DNA from: Manis javanica
Taxonomy: Eukaryota > Chordata > Mammalia > Pholidota > Manidae
NCBI RefSeq assembly: GCF_040802235.1
Contig: NC_133163.1
Coordinates: 41,808,501-41,872,500, forward strand
Direction: 5' to 3'
Length of the DNA: 64,000 nt
The notes below the pieces were generated by a model, which ran no database searches, was not told where the DNA came from, and saw nothing but the letters and a program-made list of their open reading frames with translations. Positions 10,831 to 54,920 of the stretch are shown here, piece by piece; positions within the stretch are counted from its first letter, which is position 1, and every line of letters begins with the position of its first letter. The translations under genes were made by a program, and so were the position numbers.

Positions 10831-11272
10831 GTGTTAGTTTCCTAGGACTGTTATAACAAAGGCCCCACAAACTGGGTGACTTAAAGCAACAGGAATTTGT
10901 CTCACAGTTCTCTCTGGAGGCTGCAAGCTTGAAATCAAGGTGTAAGCACTGTTGTCATTCTAGAGGCTCTCTTCAAGAATCTGTTCTACGCTTCTTTTCC
11001 TTAGCTTTCTGGTGTCACCAGTAATCCTTGGTGTTACTAGGCTTACAGCTGCATAACCCCTATCTCTGCCTCTGTTTTTACATTTTGTTCCTGTATATCC
11101 GTCTCATGGTATTTTCCTCTTTCTTATAAGGACACCAGCCATACTAGATTAGGGCCCATCCTAATGACATCATCTTAATTGGAGTACCGCTGCAGACTAC
11201 TGCCAAATGTCATATTCACAGGTACTGGGGCACTTCAGCATATCTTCCTGGGGCACACAATTCAGCCCTAAT
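10831..11272 (-). repeat. MLT1/MaLR-type LTR, minus sense
   Basis: In plus order it begins 'tgttagtttcctaggactg', continues 'ccacaaactgggtgacttaaagcaacag' and 'tctcacagttctctctggaggctg', carries 'cttataaggacaccag' and ends near 'gggcacacaattcagccc'. These are landmarks of the reverse complement of MLT1A-like LTRs of the ERVL-MaLR group, as I know them. It is a diverged solo LTR with no internal region. Its outer edge was the landing site of the retrocopy at 10346-10821, so it is older than that insert. Confidence 0.75.
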
Positions 11273-12217
11273 TCCTTAACCCCAGTTGATAGGTGTCTGC
11301 CACGTTATAGCTAGCTGTATAGCTCTGTTTCCATCAGAGATCTTATTTTTCATATTATTCAATGCTGAAAAACTTGTAATCCAAATTCAAATTTTTTTAA
11401 AATTATGTATACTATAAAAAAAGATGTTAATAAAAGAGTGAATCCATACAACTGACAGTAAGTACACCTATTCCTGGCAATCCCACTAAGAGGTTTCAAA
11501 GTTAAGCAGTGAAGGGGCTTTGTTCTTATGGAGCCTATATTCCAGAGAAGAAGATGAAGCCTGAAGAAGATGGAAGCTGTAGGTGCTTCAGTTCCATATA
11601 ACAGTGCTCACAGCAAAGGTCACTGCTTCGGGGGAAAAGGCAGAATTTTTTCCACCAGAGGAATCTCATTTTCAGAATGAATATATTAGGAAACAGATGG
11701 CAAAATTGAACCTTCATACTTTTATTCACTGGCTTATCATGGTTTTCAAGTTTTTCATGACCTAATCCTAAATTGTAATTAGCAATGCCTCATCTCAAAG
11801 CCAAATGCTTTAAGATTTTTTTTATAGAGAATTCAGTTCACATCACCTGGAATGATTTCCAATTATAGAAATTCTACTCATCCTTCAGGAACAAGGTCTA
11901 AAGTCCTCTCTGTGAACCTTTCCTCAACTTCCCAGTAAGAATTAACTACCTCAGTAGCAGGCAATTGGTACTCTGATGGCACCTACCACATTCTATTCTG
12001 ATTCATCAGTTGTGTACACCTCTACCTCTAAATCCCTGAAGGGCAAAAGAACACATCTTACTGTTGTAGCACTTACAATATCTATAACTATAGTAAGTAC
12101 ACAGCACTTAATAAGTACTTATATCTTACAAGATATAATCTGTCATAATAAATACTTATATCATAACTAATAAGAGTCTTGGTCTACTAAAGTAGTAGTA
12201 CACGGTGAAAAATATAT
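11273..12217. other. Intergenic DNA with an L2-type fragment
   Basis: 11273-11850 shows nothing I recognise. About 11850-12125 reads like the 3' part of an ancient L2 LINE in plus sense ('tcatccttcaggaac...tctaaagtcctctctgtgaacctttcctcaacttcc', then a 'ctaccacattctattctgattc' stretch). It is heavily diverged and the assignment is by memory of L2 landmarks. Confidence 0.5.
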
Positions 12218-12561
12218 ATATATTTTATTTTGGCATCATTAATCTACAATTACATGAGGAACATTATGTTTACTACACTCCCCCATCACCAAGTGCCCCC
12301 CACAAAGCCCATTACAATCACTGTCCATCAGCGTAGTAAGATGCTGTAGAACCAATAACTGTCTTCTGTGTTGCACAGCCCTCCCAGTGCCCCCCCACAT
12401 TATACATGCTAATCTTAATGCCGCCCCCTTTCTTCCCCCCCACCCCTTATCGGTCCCTTCCCACCCATCCTCCCCAGTCCCTTTCCCTTTGGTAACTGTT
12501 AGTCCATTCTTGGGTTCTGTGAGTCTGCTGCTGTTTGGTTCCTTCAGTTTTTTCTTTGTTC

Positions 12562-15500
12562 TTATACTCCACAGATGAGTGAAATCATTTGGTACTTGTC
12601 TTTCTCTGACTGGTTTATTTCACTGAGCATAATACCCTCTAGCTCCATTCATGTTGTTGCAAATGGTAGGATTTGTTTTCTTCTTATGGCTGAATAATAT
12701 TCTATTGTGTATATGTACCATATCTTCTTTATCCATTCATCTACTGATGGACACGTAGATTGCTTCCATTTCTTGGTTATTGTAAATAGTGCTGCAATAA
12801 ACACAGGGGTGCATATGGCTTTTTCAAACTGGGTTGCTACATTCTTAGGGTAAATTCCTAGAAGTGGAATTCCTGGGTCAAATGATATTTCTATTTTGAG
12901 CTTTTGAGGAACCGCCATACTGGTTTCTGCAATGGTTGAACTAGTTTACATTCCCACCAGCAGTGTAGAAGGGTTCCCCTTTCTCCACAACCTCGCCATT
13001 TGTTGTTATTTGTCTTTTGTATGGTAGTGATCCTTATTGGTGTGAGGTGGTATCTCATTGTGGTTTTAATTTGCATTTCTTTGATAACTAGCGATGTGGA
13101 GCATCTTTACATCAATTCTGTTGGCCATCTGAATTTCTTCTTTGGAGAACTGTCTGTTCAGCTCCTCTGCCCATTTTTTAATTGGATTATTTGCTTTTTG
13201 TTTGTTGAGGTGTGTAGCTCTTTATATATTTTGGATGTCAACCCTTTATCGGATCTGTCATTTATGAATATATTCTCCCATACTGTAGGATGCCTTTTTG
13301 TTCTATTGGTGGTGTCCTTTGCTGTACAGAAGCTTCTCAGCTTGATACAGTCCCACTTGTTCATTTTTGGTTTGTTTCCCTTCCCAGGGGAGATGTGTTC
13401 ATGAAGAAGTCGCTCATGTTTATGTCCAAGAGATTTCTGCCTATATTTTATTCTAAGAGTTTTATGGTTTCATAACTTATATTCAGGTCTTTGATCCATT
13501 TCAAATTTACTTTTGTGTATGGGGTTAGACAGTGATCCAGTTTCATTCTCTTATATGTAGCTGTCCAGTTTTGCCAACACCAGCTGTTGAAGAGGCTGTC
13601 ATTACCCCATTGTATGTTCATGGCTCCTTTATCATACATTAATTGACCATATATGTTTGGGTTAATATCTGGACTCTCTATTCTGTTCCACTGGTCTGTG
13701 GCTCTGTTCTTGTGCCAGTATCAAATTGTCTTGATTACTGCGGATTTGTAGTAGAGCTTGAAGTTGGGGAGTGAGATCCCCCCACTTTATTCTTCCTTCT
13801 CAGGCTTGCTTTGGCTATTCCGGGTCTTTGGTTTTTCCATATGAATTTTTGAACTATTTGTTCCAGTTTGTTGAAGAATGTTGTTGGTATTTTGATAGGC
13901 ATTGCATTGAATCTGTAGATTGTTTGAGGCAGGATGGCCATTTTGATGATATTAATTCTTCCTACCAAAGAGCATGGAATGAGTTTCCATTTGTTGGTGT
14001 CCTCCTTAATTTCTCTTAAGAGCATCTTGCAGTTTTCAGGGTACAGGTCTTTCACTTCCTTGGTTAGGTTTATACCTAGGTATTTTATTCCTTTTGATGC
14101 AATTGTGAATGGAATTGTTTTCCTGATTTCTCTTTCTGTTAGTTCATTGTTAGTGTATAGGAAAGCAACAGATTTTTGTGCATTAATTTTGTATCCTGCA
14201 ACTTTGCTGAATTCCGATATTAGTTCTAGTAGTTTTGGAATAGAGTCTTTAGGGTTCTCTATGTACAATATCATGTCATCTGCAAATAGTCACAGTTTGA
14301 CTTCTTCTTTACCAATCTGGATGCCTTGTATTTCTTTGTTTTGCCTAATTGTTGTGGCTAGGACCTCCAGTACTATGTTAAAGAACATTGGGGAGAGTGG
14401 GCATCCCTTTCTTGTTCCCAATCTTAGGGGAAAAGCTTTCAGCTTCTCACTGTTAAGTATGATGTTGGCTGTGGGTTTGTTGTATATGGTCTTTATTATG
14501 TTCAGGTACTTTCCCTCTATACCCATTCTGTTGAGAGTTTTTATCATGAATGGATGTTGAATTTTGTTGAATGCTTTTTCATTGTCTATGGAAATGATCA
14601 TGTGGTTTCTGTCCTTCTTTTTCTTGATGTGGTGGATGATGTTGATGGATTTTCGAATGTTGTACCATCCTTGCATCCCTGGGATGAATCCCACTTGGTC
14701 ATGCTGTATGATCTTCTTGATGTATTTCTGAATTCGATTTGCTAATATTTTGTTGAGTATATTTGCATCTATGTTCATCAGGGATATTCGTCTGTAATTT
14801 TCTTTTTTGGTGGGGTCTTTGCCTGGTTTTGGTATTAAGAGTGATGCTGGCTTCATAGAATGAGTTTGGGAGTATTCCCTCCTCTTCTATTTTTTGGAAA
14901 ACTTTAAGGCGAATGTGTATTATGTCTTCTCTATATGTGTGATAAAATTCAGGGCTGAATCCATCTGGCCCAGGGCTTCTGTTCTTGGGTAGTTTTTTTT
15001 ATTACTGATTCAATTTCTTTGCTGGAAATTACTCTGTTTCGATTTTCTGTTTCTTCCTTGGTCAGTCTTGGCAGTTTGTATTTTTCTAGAAAGTTGTCCA
15101 TTTTTTCTAGGTTTTCCAGTTGTTAGCATATAGATTTTCATAGTATTCTCTAATAATTTTTTGTATTTCTGTGGGGTCTGTCGTGATTTTTCCTTTTTCA
15201 TTTCTGATTCTGTTGATGTGTGTAAATTCTCTTTTTCTCTTAATAATTCTGGCTAGGGGCTTATCTATTTTGTTTATTTTCTCAATGAACCAGCTCTTGG
15301 TTTCATTAATTTTTCCTACTGTTTTGTTATTCTCAATTTTATTTATTTCTTCTCTGATCTTTATTATGTCCCTCCTTCTGCTGACTTTGGGCCTCATTTG
15401 TTCTTCTTTTTCCAGTTTCAATAATTGTGACTTCAGACTATTCATTTGGGATTGTTCTTCCTTCTTTAAATAGGCCTGGATTGCTGTGTACTTTCCTCTT

Positions 15501-16377
15501 AGAACTGCCTGTGCTGTGTCCCACAGAAGTTGGGGCTTTATGCTGTCATTGTCATTTGTCTCCATATAGTGCTTGATCTCTGTTTTAATTTGGTCATTGA
15601 TCCACTGATTATTTAGAAGCATGTTGTTAAGCCTCCATGTATTTGTGAGCCTTTCTGTTTTCTTTGTACAATTTATTTCTAGTTTTATACCTTCATGGTC
15701 TGAGAAGTTGGTTGGTAGAATTTCAATCTTTCTGAATTTACTGAGGCTCTTGGTGGCCAGTATGTGGTCTATTCTGGAAAATGTTCCATGTGCACTTGAG
15801 AAGATGTGTATCCTGCTGCTTTTGGGTGTAGTGTTCTCTACATGTCTGTTAAGTCCATCTGTTCTAGTGTGTTGTTCAGTGCCTCTCTGTCCTTACTTAT
15901 TTTCTGTCTGGTGGATCTGTCCTTTGGAGTGAGTGGTATTGAAGTCTCCCAAAATGAATGCATTGCATTCTATTTCCTCCTTTAATTCTGTTAGTATTTG
16001 TTTCACATATGTTGGTGTTCCTGTATTGGGTGCATATATATTTATAATGGTTATAGCCTCTTGTTGGACTGACCCATTTATCATTATGTAATGTCCTTCT
16101 TTATCTCTTCTTACTTTCTTGGTTTTGAAGTCTATTTTGTCTGATACTAGTACTGCAACACCTGCTTTTTTCTCCCTATTGTTTGCGTGAAATATCTTTC
16201 TCCATCCCTTGACTTTTAGTCTGTGTATGTCTTTGGGTTTGAGGTGAGTCTCTTGTAAGCAGCATATAGATGGGTCTTGGTTTTTTTTATCTATTCTGTT
16301 ACTCTGTGTCTTTTGATTGGTGCATTCAGTCCATTTACATTTATGGTGATTACTGAAAGATATGTACTTATTGCCAT
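12562..16377 (-). pseudogene. LINE-1 ORF2 (endonuclease-reverse transcriptase), broken
   Basis: The start ATG at 16377 opens MAISTYL, and the C-terminal MISLICGV stop ends at 12562; the span of 1272 codons is about the full length for mammalian ORF2. The order is endonuclease (16377-15650), reverse transcriptase with the F-A-D-D active-site box near 14283-14294, and the C-terminal cysteine-rich segment near 12950. It is not translatable: the codon two before the FADD box is TGA where copy E (60894-60896) has TCA, and frame changes separate the recognisable blocks (15107-15622, 14290-14856, 13735-14274, 13158-13364, 12649-12918). Confidence 0.92.
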
Positions 16378-16825
16378 TGCAGGCTTTAGATTTCTGGTTA
16401 CCAAAGGTCGAAGGTTAGCTTCTTTACAATCTAGCCATCTAACTTAACTCGCTTATTAAGCTATTATAAACACTGTCTGGTGATTCTTTATTTCTCTCCC
16501 TTCTCATTCCTCCTCCTCCATTCTTTATATATTAGGTGTTTTATTCTGTACTCCTTTGTGTTTCCTTTGACTGCTTTTCTGAGTAGTTGATTTCATTTTT
16601 TGCCTTTAGTTAGTATTTGGTTGGTGTCCTTTCTTTGTTGTGATTTTATTTTCTCTGTTGACATCTATTTAGCCTTAGGAGTGCTTCCAACTAGAGAAGT
16701 CCCTTTAAAATATCCTGTAGCGGTGGTTTGTGGGAGGCAAATTCCCTCAACTTTTGTTTGTCTGGGAATTGTTTAATCCCTCCTTCATATTTAAATGATA
16801 TTCGTACTGGATACAGTATTCTTGG

Positions 16826-17544
16826 TTAAAAGCCCTTCTGTTTCATCGCATTAAATATATCATGCCATTCTCTTCTGGCCTGTAAGGTTTCTGTTGAGAA
16901 GTCTGATGATAGCCTCACCGGTTTTCCTTTGTAGTTGACCTTTTTTCTCTTTCTGGTTACCTTTATTAATACTCTGTTCTTGTCTTTGATCTTTGCCATT
17001 TTAATTATTATATGTTTTGGTGTTGTCCTCCTTGGGTCCCTTGTGTTGGGAGTTCTGTGGGCTTCCATGGTCTGAGAGACTATTTCCTCCCCCAGTTTAG
17101 GGAAGTTTTCAGGTATCATTCCTTCAAAGACACTTTCTATCCCTTTTTCTGTCTCTTCTTCTTCTGGTATTCCTATAATGCAAGTATTATTCTGTTTGGA
17201 TTGGTCACATAGCTCTCTTAATAGTCTTTCATTCCTGGAGATCCTTTTATCTCTCTCTGCCTCAGCTTCTCTGTATTCCTGTTCTCTGATTTCTATTCCA
17301 TTAATGGCCTCTTGCACCTCATCCAGTCTGCTCTTAAGTCCTTCCAGAGATTGTTTTATTTCTGTATTCTCCCTCCCAACTTGATCCTTTAGCTCTTGCA
17401 TATTTCTCTGCAGTTCCATCAGCATGGTTATGACCTTTATTTTGAATTCTTTTTCAGGAAGATTGGTTAAATCTATCTCCCCAGGCCCTCTCTCAGGGTT
17501 GTCTGGGTAATTCTGGACTGGACCACATTCTTCTGCCTTTTCAT
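16826..17544 (-). pseudogene. LINE-1 ORF1 (RNA-binding chaperone), broken
   Basis: The 199-codon open block at 17425-16826 starts MLMELQRNMQEL, contains a coiled-coil-like heptad stretch, then the RRM/CTD region with LRELCDQSKQNNTCIIGIPE and the ending MKQKGF. The original start is probably the ATG at 17544 (MKRQKN...), which is out of frame with the block and meets a stop after 23 codons. ORF1p binds L1 RNA as a trimer; this copy cannot make it. Confidence 0.88.
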
Positions 17545-17632
17545 AGCAACAGAGGTAGCTGCAGGCAGGTAGCGCATGTGTCAGCTGGGAGAACAGAGTC
17601 CTTTCCTGTTTGCTCGTAGAGGTGGAAATATT

Positions 17633-18369
17633 TTAAAAAATAAAACACAGACACACAGCTCTGTCAAGTGTTAGTTCAGATCTTCATACATAAAGCAAAA
17701 CTAAAGGAGCCATGAAAGTACAAACAAAATGACTATAAGTAAGAATGGACTTGGAAAGTACAGTCCAAAAAATATATCAATTCCTATTCGGAGCATACAT
17801 ATGTATCTATTTCCCATGTTCACAAGTACCTAGAAAGAATGAAACCAGTAAAATTTCGGTAAGAGATAGTTAATTAACATAAATGAAGAAAAGTAAAAAT
17901 AAAAATTAAATAATAACTGGGTACATTCAAAGAACCCCTAATCTATGAAAATAAAAAAAAGCAAAAAAGAGAAAACTAAAGATGTTGTGAATATGTTATT
18001 AGGTAGTTGTATAAAAATCTTTCTTCTGAGAAATGTAGAATTGTTCATTAAAGAGACTGTAAAGTTAAGAAGTAAAATCCTTGCTTTGCAAATGCTTAAT
18101 TAACTATGCTATCAAACATTCTCAGTCCGAAGAGTCAAATACATTTCTGGAAAAGCAGCAATAAACATGGGCACAAAAATACCAAGAGAAAAGGATTTTA
18201 AGAAAAAGATCCATGTTAGTATTTGAAGTAAATGGTAATGGTAACATTATTTAATCTTTATATAACTGCTGGAAGTAATGAAATTAATCAAGTCTCCATG
18301 CCCATGGACAGATTGTATCAATTGTGGAGGAACATTATTCTTCTTTTTGAAAAATGAACTATGTAACAA
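17633..18369. other. Intergenic DNA downstream of ACTR10
   Basis: AT-rich, between the ACTR10 poly(A) site and the 5' end of L1 copy A. No gene or repeat recognised. Confidence 0.5.
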
Positions 18370-18615
18370 AATTAAGCTGCTTTACTGCATTTTATTGATA
18401 TAAACACAACACATTTCAGAAACATCAGCTAGCATTTTACCACTAACCAAGGGAAATAAAAGTCAATAGAATTAAATATTAATACAAAGAGTAATTACAG
18501 AAAGCTTTCAGTTTCATCTGACGTAGTCTTTAACAGCGTCCTATATACTTTGAACAATCTGCCTGTAATTGATTGGATGTTTCAAATGAAGCAAAGATGA
18601 AATTAAATCAAACTT
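18370..18615 (-). other. ACTR10: ACTR10 3' UTR (likely extent)
   Basis: Follows the TGA stop at 18618-18616. A canonical AATAAA lies at 18396-18391 on the minus strand, about 220 bases past the stop, so cleavage is expected near 18370-18380. Longer forms using a more distal signal cannot be excluded. Confidence 0.6.
18391..18396 (-). promoter_or_regulatory. ACTR10: Polyadenylation signal of ACTR10 (candidate)
   Basis: TTTATT on the plus strand, that is AATAAA in gene sense, about 220 bases after the stop codon. Confidence 0.65.
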
Positions 18616-50545
<31,930 letters not shown>

Positions 50546-51604
50546 GAGCAATGACAAAAGGCCAAAAAACTGATTCGTGCAGTCTTGAGGCAAATTTGCT
50601 ATGCCAGGTATTTTGCCTATTGTTTACGTTTCGCAAGAAATACCGAAAACAGGTGTTATCTTATCTGTGCTAACCGAAGCTCAAGAGAGCTTAAGTAACA
50701 TTCCCAACGCTCCACTGCAAAGCTGGGATTGGACCCCAAGACTATGATTTTAAAGCCTATAATACCTATGCTTTAGAGAGTAATGCGTACTGATGTTTTA
50801 GAGAACAATACGCACAACTTGGTAGTCATTCCGCTGAAAGTTTCATTTTAGTGCAAAAGTAAGAGGTGAAAGTAGCATCTATGAATCTTTATGGAGGAAC
50901 AGTCAGAATGGTTTAATAGAAGGAAATTGAACCAAGGGTTCCTTTTTAGTCTAAAACTGAGGAGCTGTGTAACCCGAAAAAGTTAGTAAATATTTCTGTG
51001 TCACTATGCGTGCACAATTGGAATTCTATTATATGGACAGTGTACAACTTCACCATTTCATAGCTCTACTTATTTTTCTGCTGAAACTGCCCATTGAAAC
51101 GAGTTAGTGGGCAAGGTTGTCGCTCTGTGTCTGAGAAGATAGGAAGAGAAATGACTTATTTTCCCCCAGTATGTCGTCTTAACCTGCGTAGGTGCCTGAA
51201 CCTCCCCACAAAGGGTAAGGTCTTTCCTAATAAAAGCTAAGGCTGTTCAATGCATTCATGAGGACAATGTAATAGTAGTAGAGTTCACTGATCAGTGATC
51301 TTCCAAGATCACAGAAAGCAAGTTGCCTAGAGGTAAATTGAAGTTGTGGTAGGGAAGGAAACTTCAGAGTGGGAAGGGACTGTTTGCTTAATAGGATCAG
51401 AATGGACCCTTTACTCAGGTTTAAATTCTGTTTCTGCTACCTTCTGTGAAGTTTCTAGTACTTCTGATTATCCATGTTCTTACCTGTAAACTGCTCTGCT
51501 CCTTTATAAGGTATTCAGTGAGGATCAAAAGAGATTATATTTGTGAACTGATTTTGGACCTCCAAAGTATTATTACCATCCTGTGTTTTCCGTGACTGCT
51601 CACC
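50546..51604. other. Intergenic DNA upstream of ACTR10
   Basis: 50690-50765 ('taagtaacattcccaacgctcc...aaagctgggattggacccc') resembles a MIR fragment in minus sense. The rest shows nothing I recognise. Confidence 0.5.
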
Positions 51605-52075
51605 AGCTGTATTCGTTTCCTAGGCATGCCATAACAAGAACTACAAAGTGGGTGGCTTAAAACAGAAATTTATTCTCTCATAGTGGTGGAGGCTAGAAGT
51701 CCTTGATTCAAGTATTGGCAAGGTCATTTTCTTTCTGAAGGCTCTAGGGGAGGATCCTTCCTTGTCTCTCTAGGTTCTGGTGCTTTCCTGCAAATCCTTG
51801 CTCTTTGGCTGATAGATACAGCACTCAAATCTCTGTCTCTGTCACCTGGCTGCCTTCCCTGTGTCTCTGTGTCTTCATACGGCATTCTCTTCCCCTTGTT
51901 TTCACATCATTTTCCTTCTATGCATCTCTCTGTGTCAATATTTCCCTCTTATAAGAATACCAGTCATTGGATTAATCAGCGCTGATCCTAACCCAATATA
52001 ATGTCATCTTAACTTGATTGTATCTACAAAGACCCTGATTCCAAATACGGTGACGTTTTAAGGTTCCCAGTGAGC
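51605..52075 (-). repeat. MLT1/MaLR-type LTR, minus sense
   Basis: 'tgtattcgtttcctaggcatgcc', 'aaagtgggtggcttaaaacag', 'ggtggaggctagaagtcc', 'ccctcttataagaataccagtcattgg' and 'ccctgattccaaatacggtga' are landmarks of an MLT1-like LTR in reverse. More diverged than the copy at 10831-11272. No internal retroviral sequence. Confidence 0.75.
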
Positions 52076-52104
52076 AAGAATAAGCTAAAAATCGTTTTTA
52101 CAGA

Positions 52105-52235
52105 AGCCCGACTCTTGCAGCAGCTTGGTATAATGGACCTGAGTTTAAGTCCTGGCTCTGTGACCTGACCTCAGGCAATTCTACTCAACTCTGGGCCTCA
52201 GTTTCCTTATTTGTAAAATGAGGACGATGTACAAG
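52105..52235 (+). repeat. MIR-type SINE fragment, plus sense
   Basis: 'gcagcttggtataatggacctgag', 'cctggctctgtgacctgacc' and 'gggcctcagtttccttatttgtaaaatgagg' follow MIR order closely. Confidence 0.72.
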
Positions 52236-53640
52236 TGCAAAACCAGGTTGAACTGAAATCTGCATCCCTTTACCTAACACCTCTTATTCTCCCTACTTTT
52301 GTTTCCAAGCTCAGCTTTCCTATTCTAACTGTTCCTCATTTTCATAGTTTTCAGTCCACTTGTGAGCTCATTTACCCACTTTGGAATTTATTTATTCTGT
52401 TAATGGACCTGTAAATTACCCAATACCCAAGATATATCTGGAGAGCTCATACTGTGAAAGGGCTCAACTCTTGCTCCAGCTGCTGTGCTTTATTAACTTG
52501 TAGCAGTGGGTTTCTTTTATTTTAAGTAATATTATACTATTGATTCAGTTATCTCTTGCCTCGCAAAGGAAAACCTAAAGTGTACCTGAATTGGGGCTTT
52601 ATACCTCTTTCTGTTAAATTTAATCTGGCTAGTTTTTGTCCATCTTTCCAGCCTTTCTATAATATTCAAAAAAAAAATCCAGATCCTTTTGAATCAAGAG
52701 CCTGGCATTAAACGTATTAAATATAGTGCCACCTGCAAGTTTGATAGGCATACTTTTAAGGTTTTCATTCTTTTAATAAACACTTATTGAGGGCCTATTA
52801 TATGCTAGGTCCAGAAGTTATAAGAATAGGAAAGATTGGCCTCTGCTCACAGAATATATTGGGGAGATACACATATAAAGTAGTAAGTGCCATTCTGGAA
52901 ATATATGAAAAGTATTAAGGGAGGACAGAGGACGGAACCAATCAACTGCTTAGAAGTCAGGGCAGCTCCAGAGAGATGTTTATTCATCCATTCTTGAATT
53001 CAAGCAGATGCTCTTTTAGGCACTGGAATTACAAATAGAAAGCAAATTACTAGCCTCAGGAGCTTATAGTCCCATTTATAGACAAATAAACAAACTTTTG
53101 AAACTATTGATCAGGGCTAATGCTTGGATGAGCATGGTGCTTTAGAGGCAGAGACCAGGGAGCAACTTGAAATTATTCCAGGGAAGGTGGGAATGGGAAT
53201 ACATAACAGAGGACACAATACATGAACTATCTCTAGAAGCTTAGTAATAGTTTTCCAATGTAGAGCTACAGAGAGAGCATTACAGTTTGAGACAACTACA
53301 TGGGGCAAGAGTTTATAAGAATTCGATGAGGCTACAGGAGTAGTGATATGCTGTCTATCGGCAAGAAGTGATGGATACAAATCATTACACCCCTTACTAA
53401 TAAGCTGGAGAGTTTGGACTTTATGCTATAGTTACTAGTCACCATTCAAAATACATATAGTAAGGGAAAGACAGTGTTGTATTTGTGTTCAATTTTGATC
53501 AGTTTGTGTTGACTTCTTTTGAAGCACGATAGACCAGGATGAAATGGAAAGGACTGAGATTGGTGGTGAGAAACTAAGTTACAAACTGTTGCAAGAGTCC
53601 ATGTGAGAAATGATGACTGTTAATTAGTGAATAATAATGC
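52236..53640. other. Intergenic DNA with ancient repeat fragments
   Basis: 52236-52760 shows nothing I can name. 52765-53620 contains diverged phrases of old dispersed repeats ('cacttattgagggcctattatatgctagg', 'ggagagtttggactttatgctat', 'gttgcaagagtccatgtgagaaatgatg'), plus sense, family unsure. Confidence 0.45.
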
Positions 53641-53660
53641 ATATGAGACAAATTACCTTT

Positions 53661-53679
53661 AAAATGTTATGCATTATGG
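53661..53679. repeat. Target-site duplication of short L1-tail element 2, left copy
   Basis: AAAATGTTATGCATTATGG, matched by AAAATGTTATCTATTATGG at 53812-53830 (17 of 19). Confidence 0.88.
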
Positions 53680-53811
53680 TTTCTTACTTCGCTGATGGAC
53701 AGTGACCGCAATGGGGTGTGGGGGGGACTTGATAATATGGGTAAATTTGAAACCAAAATTTTGCTCATGTGAGACCTTCGTAAGATTGTATATCAATGAT
53801 ACCTTAGTAAA
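53680..53811 (+). mobile_element. Short L1-tail retroposon 2 (~132 bp)
   Basis: Starts TTTCTTACTTCGCTGATGG and contains 'ggggggacttgataatatggg' and 'ctcatgtgagaccttcgtaag', ending 'gataccttagtaaa' before the right duplication. It aligns end to end with 44663-44791; the two starts differ by about four bases. No open reading frame. Confidence 0.87.
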
Positions 53812-53830
53812 AAAATGTTATCTATTATGG

Positions 53831-54359
53831 GAAAAGACATAATTTTATATTAATAACAATAAAATTGCAATAAAGCATTTATTACAATTTGAAGCTGTCT
53901 TTCAAGCACTGTCAGAAAAATATTTAATACTCTGATGAAAATTAAATGTTTAATATTTAATCAACTGAAGGGGAGCTTTATAGTTTCAATTAGTGCCTCC
54001 AAATTAATCCTTTCTAAAGTAGAAGATTTAATTAGAACTTAAGCTCTCATTTTTAAACTTCTTCCATTTATGTAGCCAAAATGAAGATACTAACTAGCCT
54101 TTGTGTCCATATTGACATACTGTTCATTCTCAGTCACCAAGTCCTCCGCAAAACTAACAATTACTTATTGTCTCTGGGAATAACTCACTTTCTTTAACTG
54201 GGAAATGATGTTGGGTTCATCTGGGCAGGTAACCTAATATTAGGCTTCTTGAATGCACTGTAAAAGCTTTTCAATGTTTGGTTAATGAAGAAGAATTTTC
54301 ATCAGCACCAGTGACTCAGGTAGCTGCATTTATAGCCAGAGACCTGAAAGTATCCTAGG
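53831..54359. other. Intergenic DNA, no feature recognised
   Basis: AT-rich sequence between the short retroposon and the L2 fragment. I see no gene or repeat here. Confidence 0.5.
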
Positions 54360-54920
54360 CCCCTCTCTTTCAATTTTTTCCCATCTAATCAGTTGCAAAA
54401 TACTTTACTGTGCTTACTTTAAACCTTATTTTGTCCATTCCTGCTCTGTAGTCAGGATTATGACACCAGCTATCTTAACTGGTCTCTCTGTCCTCCTCAG
54501 AGTCCATTGTCTGATATAGTTGACTGATCACTATAAAATGCAAATACAATCATGACACTCCTTGCTTAAACTCTTTCAGTGACTTCCTGCAGTTTTCATG
54601 TAAAGCAATAGTTATTTCAGCCTGCCAGCAGTTTCCCAAATATATCCTTCTGCTCCATTCCTCCTGTATTGTGCCTACAATGCTTTCTTTATCTACTTCT
54701 TTTATCTTTGTCTTTCCAAACTGCTGAAGAACCACTCCCTCTGAAAAGCTTTCCATGACCCCTGACCTATTAGTTTGTTTAGATCTTAATCTGAGCCTCC
54801 ATGGCATTCAGTGTACATTACAGCACATTAAAATATTTTTGTTTAGTTTGCTGTTGTATCTGTAGTGCCTAACAGAGCGTCTGGTATATGATAGTTTCTA
54901 GACAAATATTTGATAAGTGG
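54360..54920 (+). repeat. L2 LINE fragment, plus sense
   Basis: Consecutive L2 landmarks: 'ttaactggtctctctgtcctcc', 'atgcaaatacaatcatgacactccttgcttaaactctttcagtgacttcc', 'gaaaagctttccatgacccctgacc' and 'ctgtagtgcctaacagagcgtctgg'. Diverged and non-coding; the 85-codon minus-strand frame here is incidental. Confidence 0.75.

Larger units (their letters stand above)
12218..17632 (-). mobile_element. LINE-1 copy A, nearly full length, minus sense, inactive
   Basis: About 5.4 kb. The 3' end with its A/T-rich tail is at 12218. ORF2 spans 12562-16377, ORF1 about 16826-17544, and a short 5' UTR remnant reaches about 17632, so it is truncated in the 5' UTR. Frames are broken at many points. The 3' UTR carries the 'cttactacgctgatggacagtgattg' type sequence shared with the other young L1s of this window. 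It lies in the ACTR10-PSMA3 intergenic space. I could not find a convincing target-site duplication. Confidence 0.93.

Noticed and set aside
13934-14560. 208-codon plus-strand open frame
   Set aside because: It is the antisense shadow of the L1 copy A reverse transcriptase region.
12201-17640. Possible target-site duplication for L1 copy A ('ggtgaaaaatatata' against 'ggtggaaatatttta')
   Set aside because: Only about 10 of 15 bases agree in AT-rich DNA, which is not distinguishable from chance.
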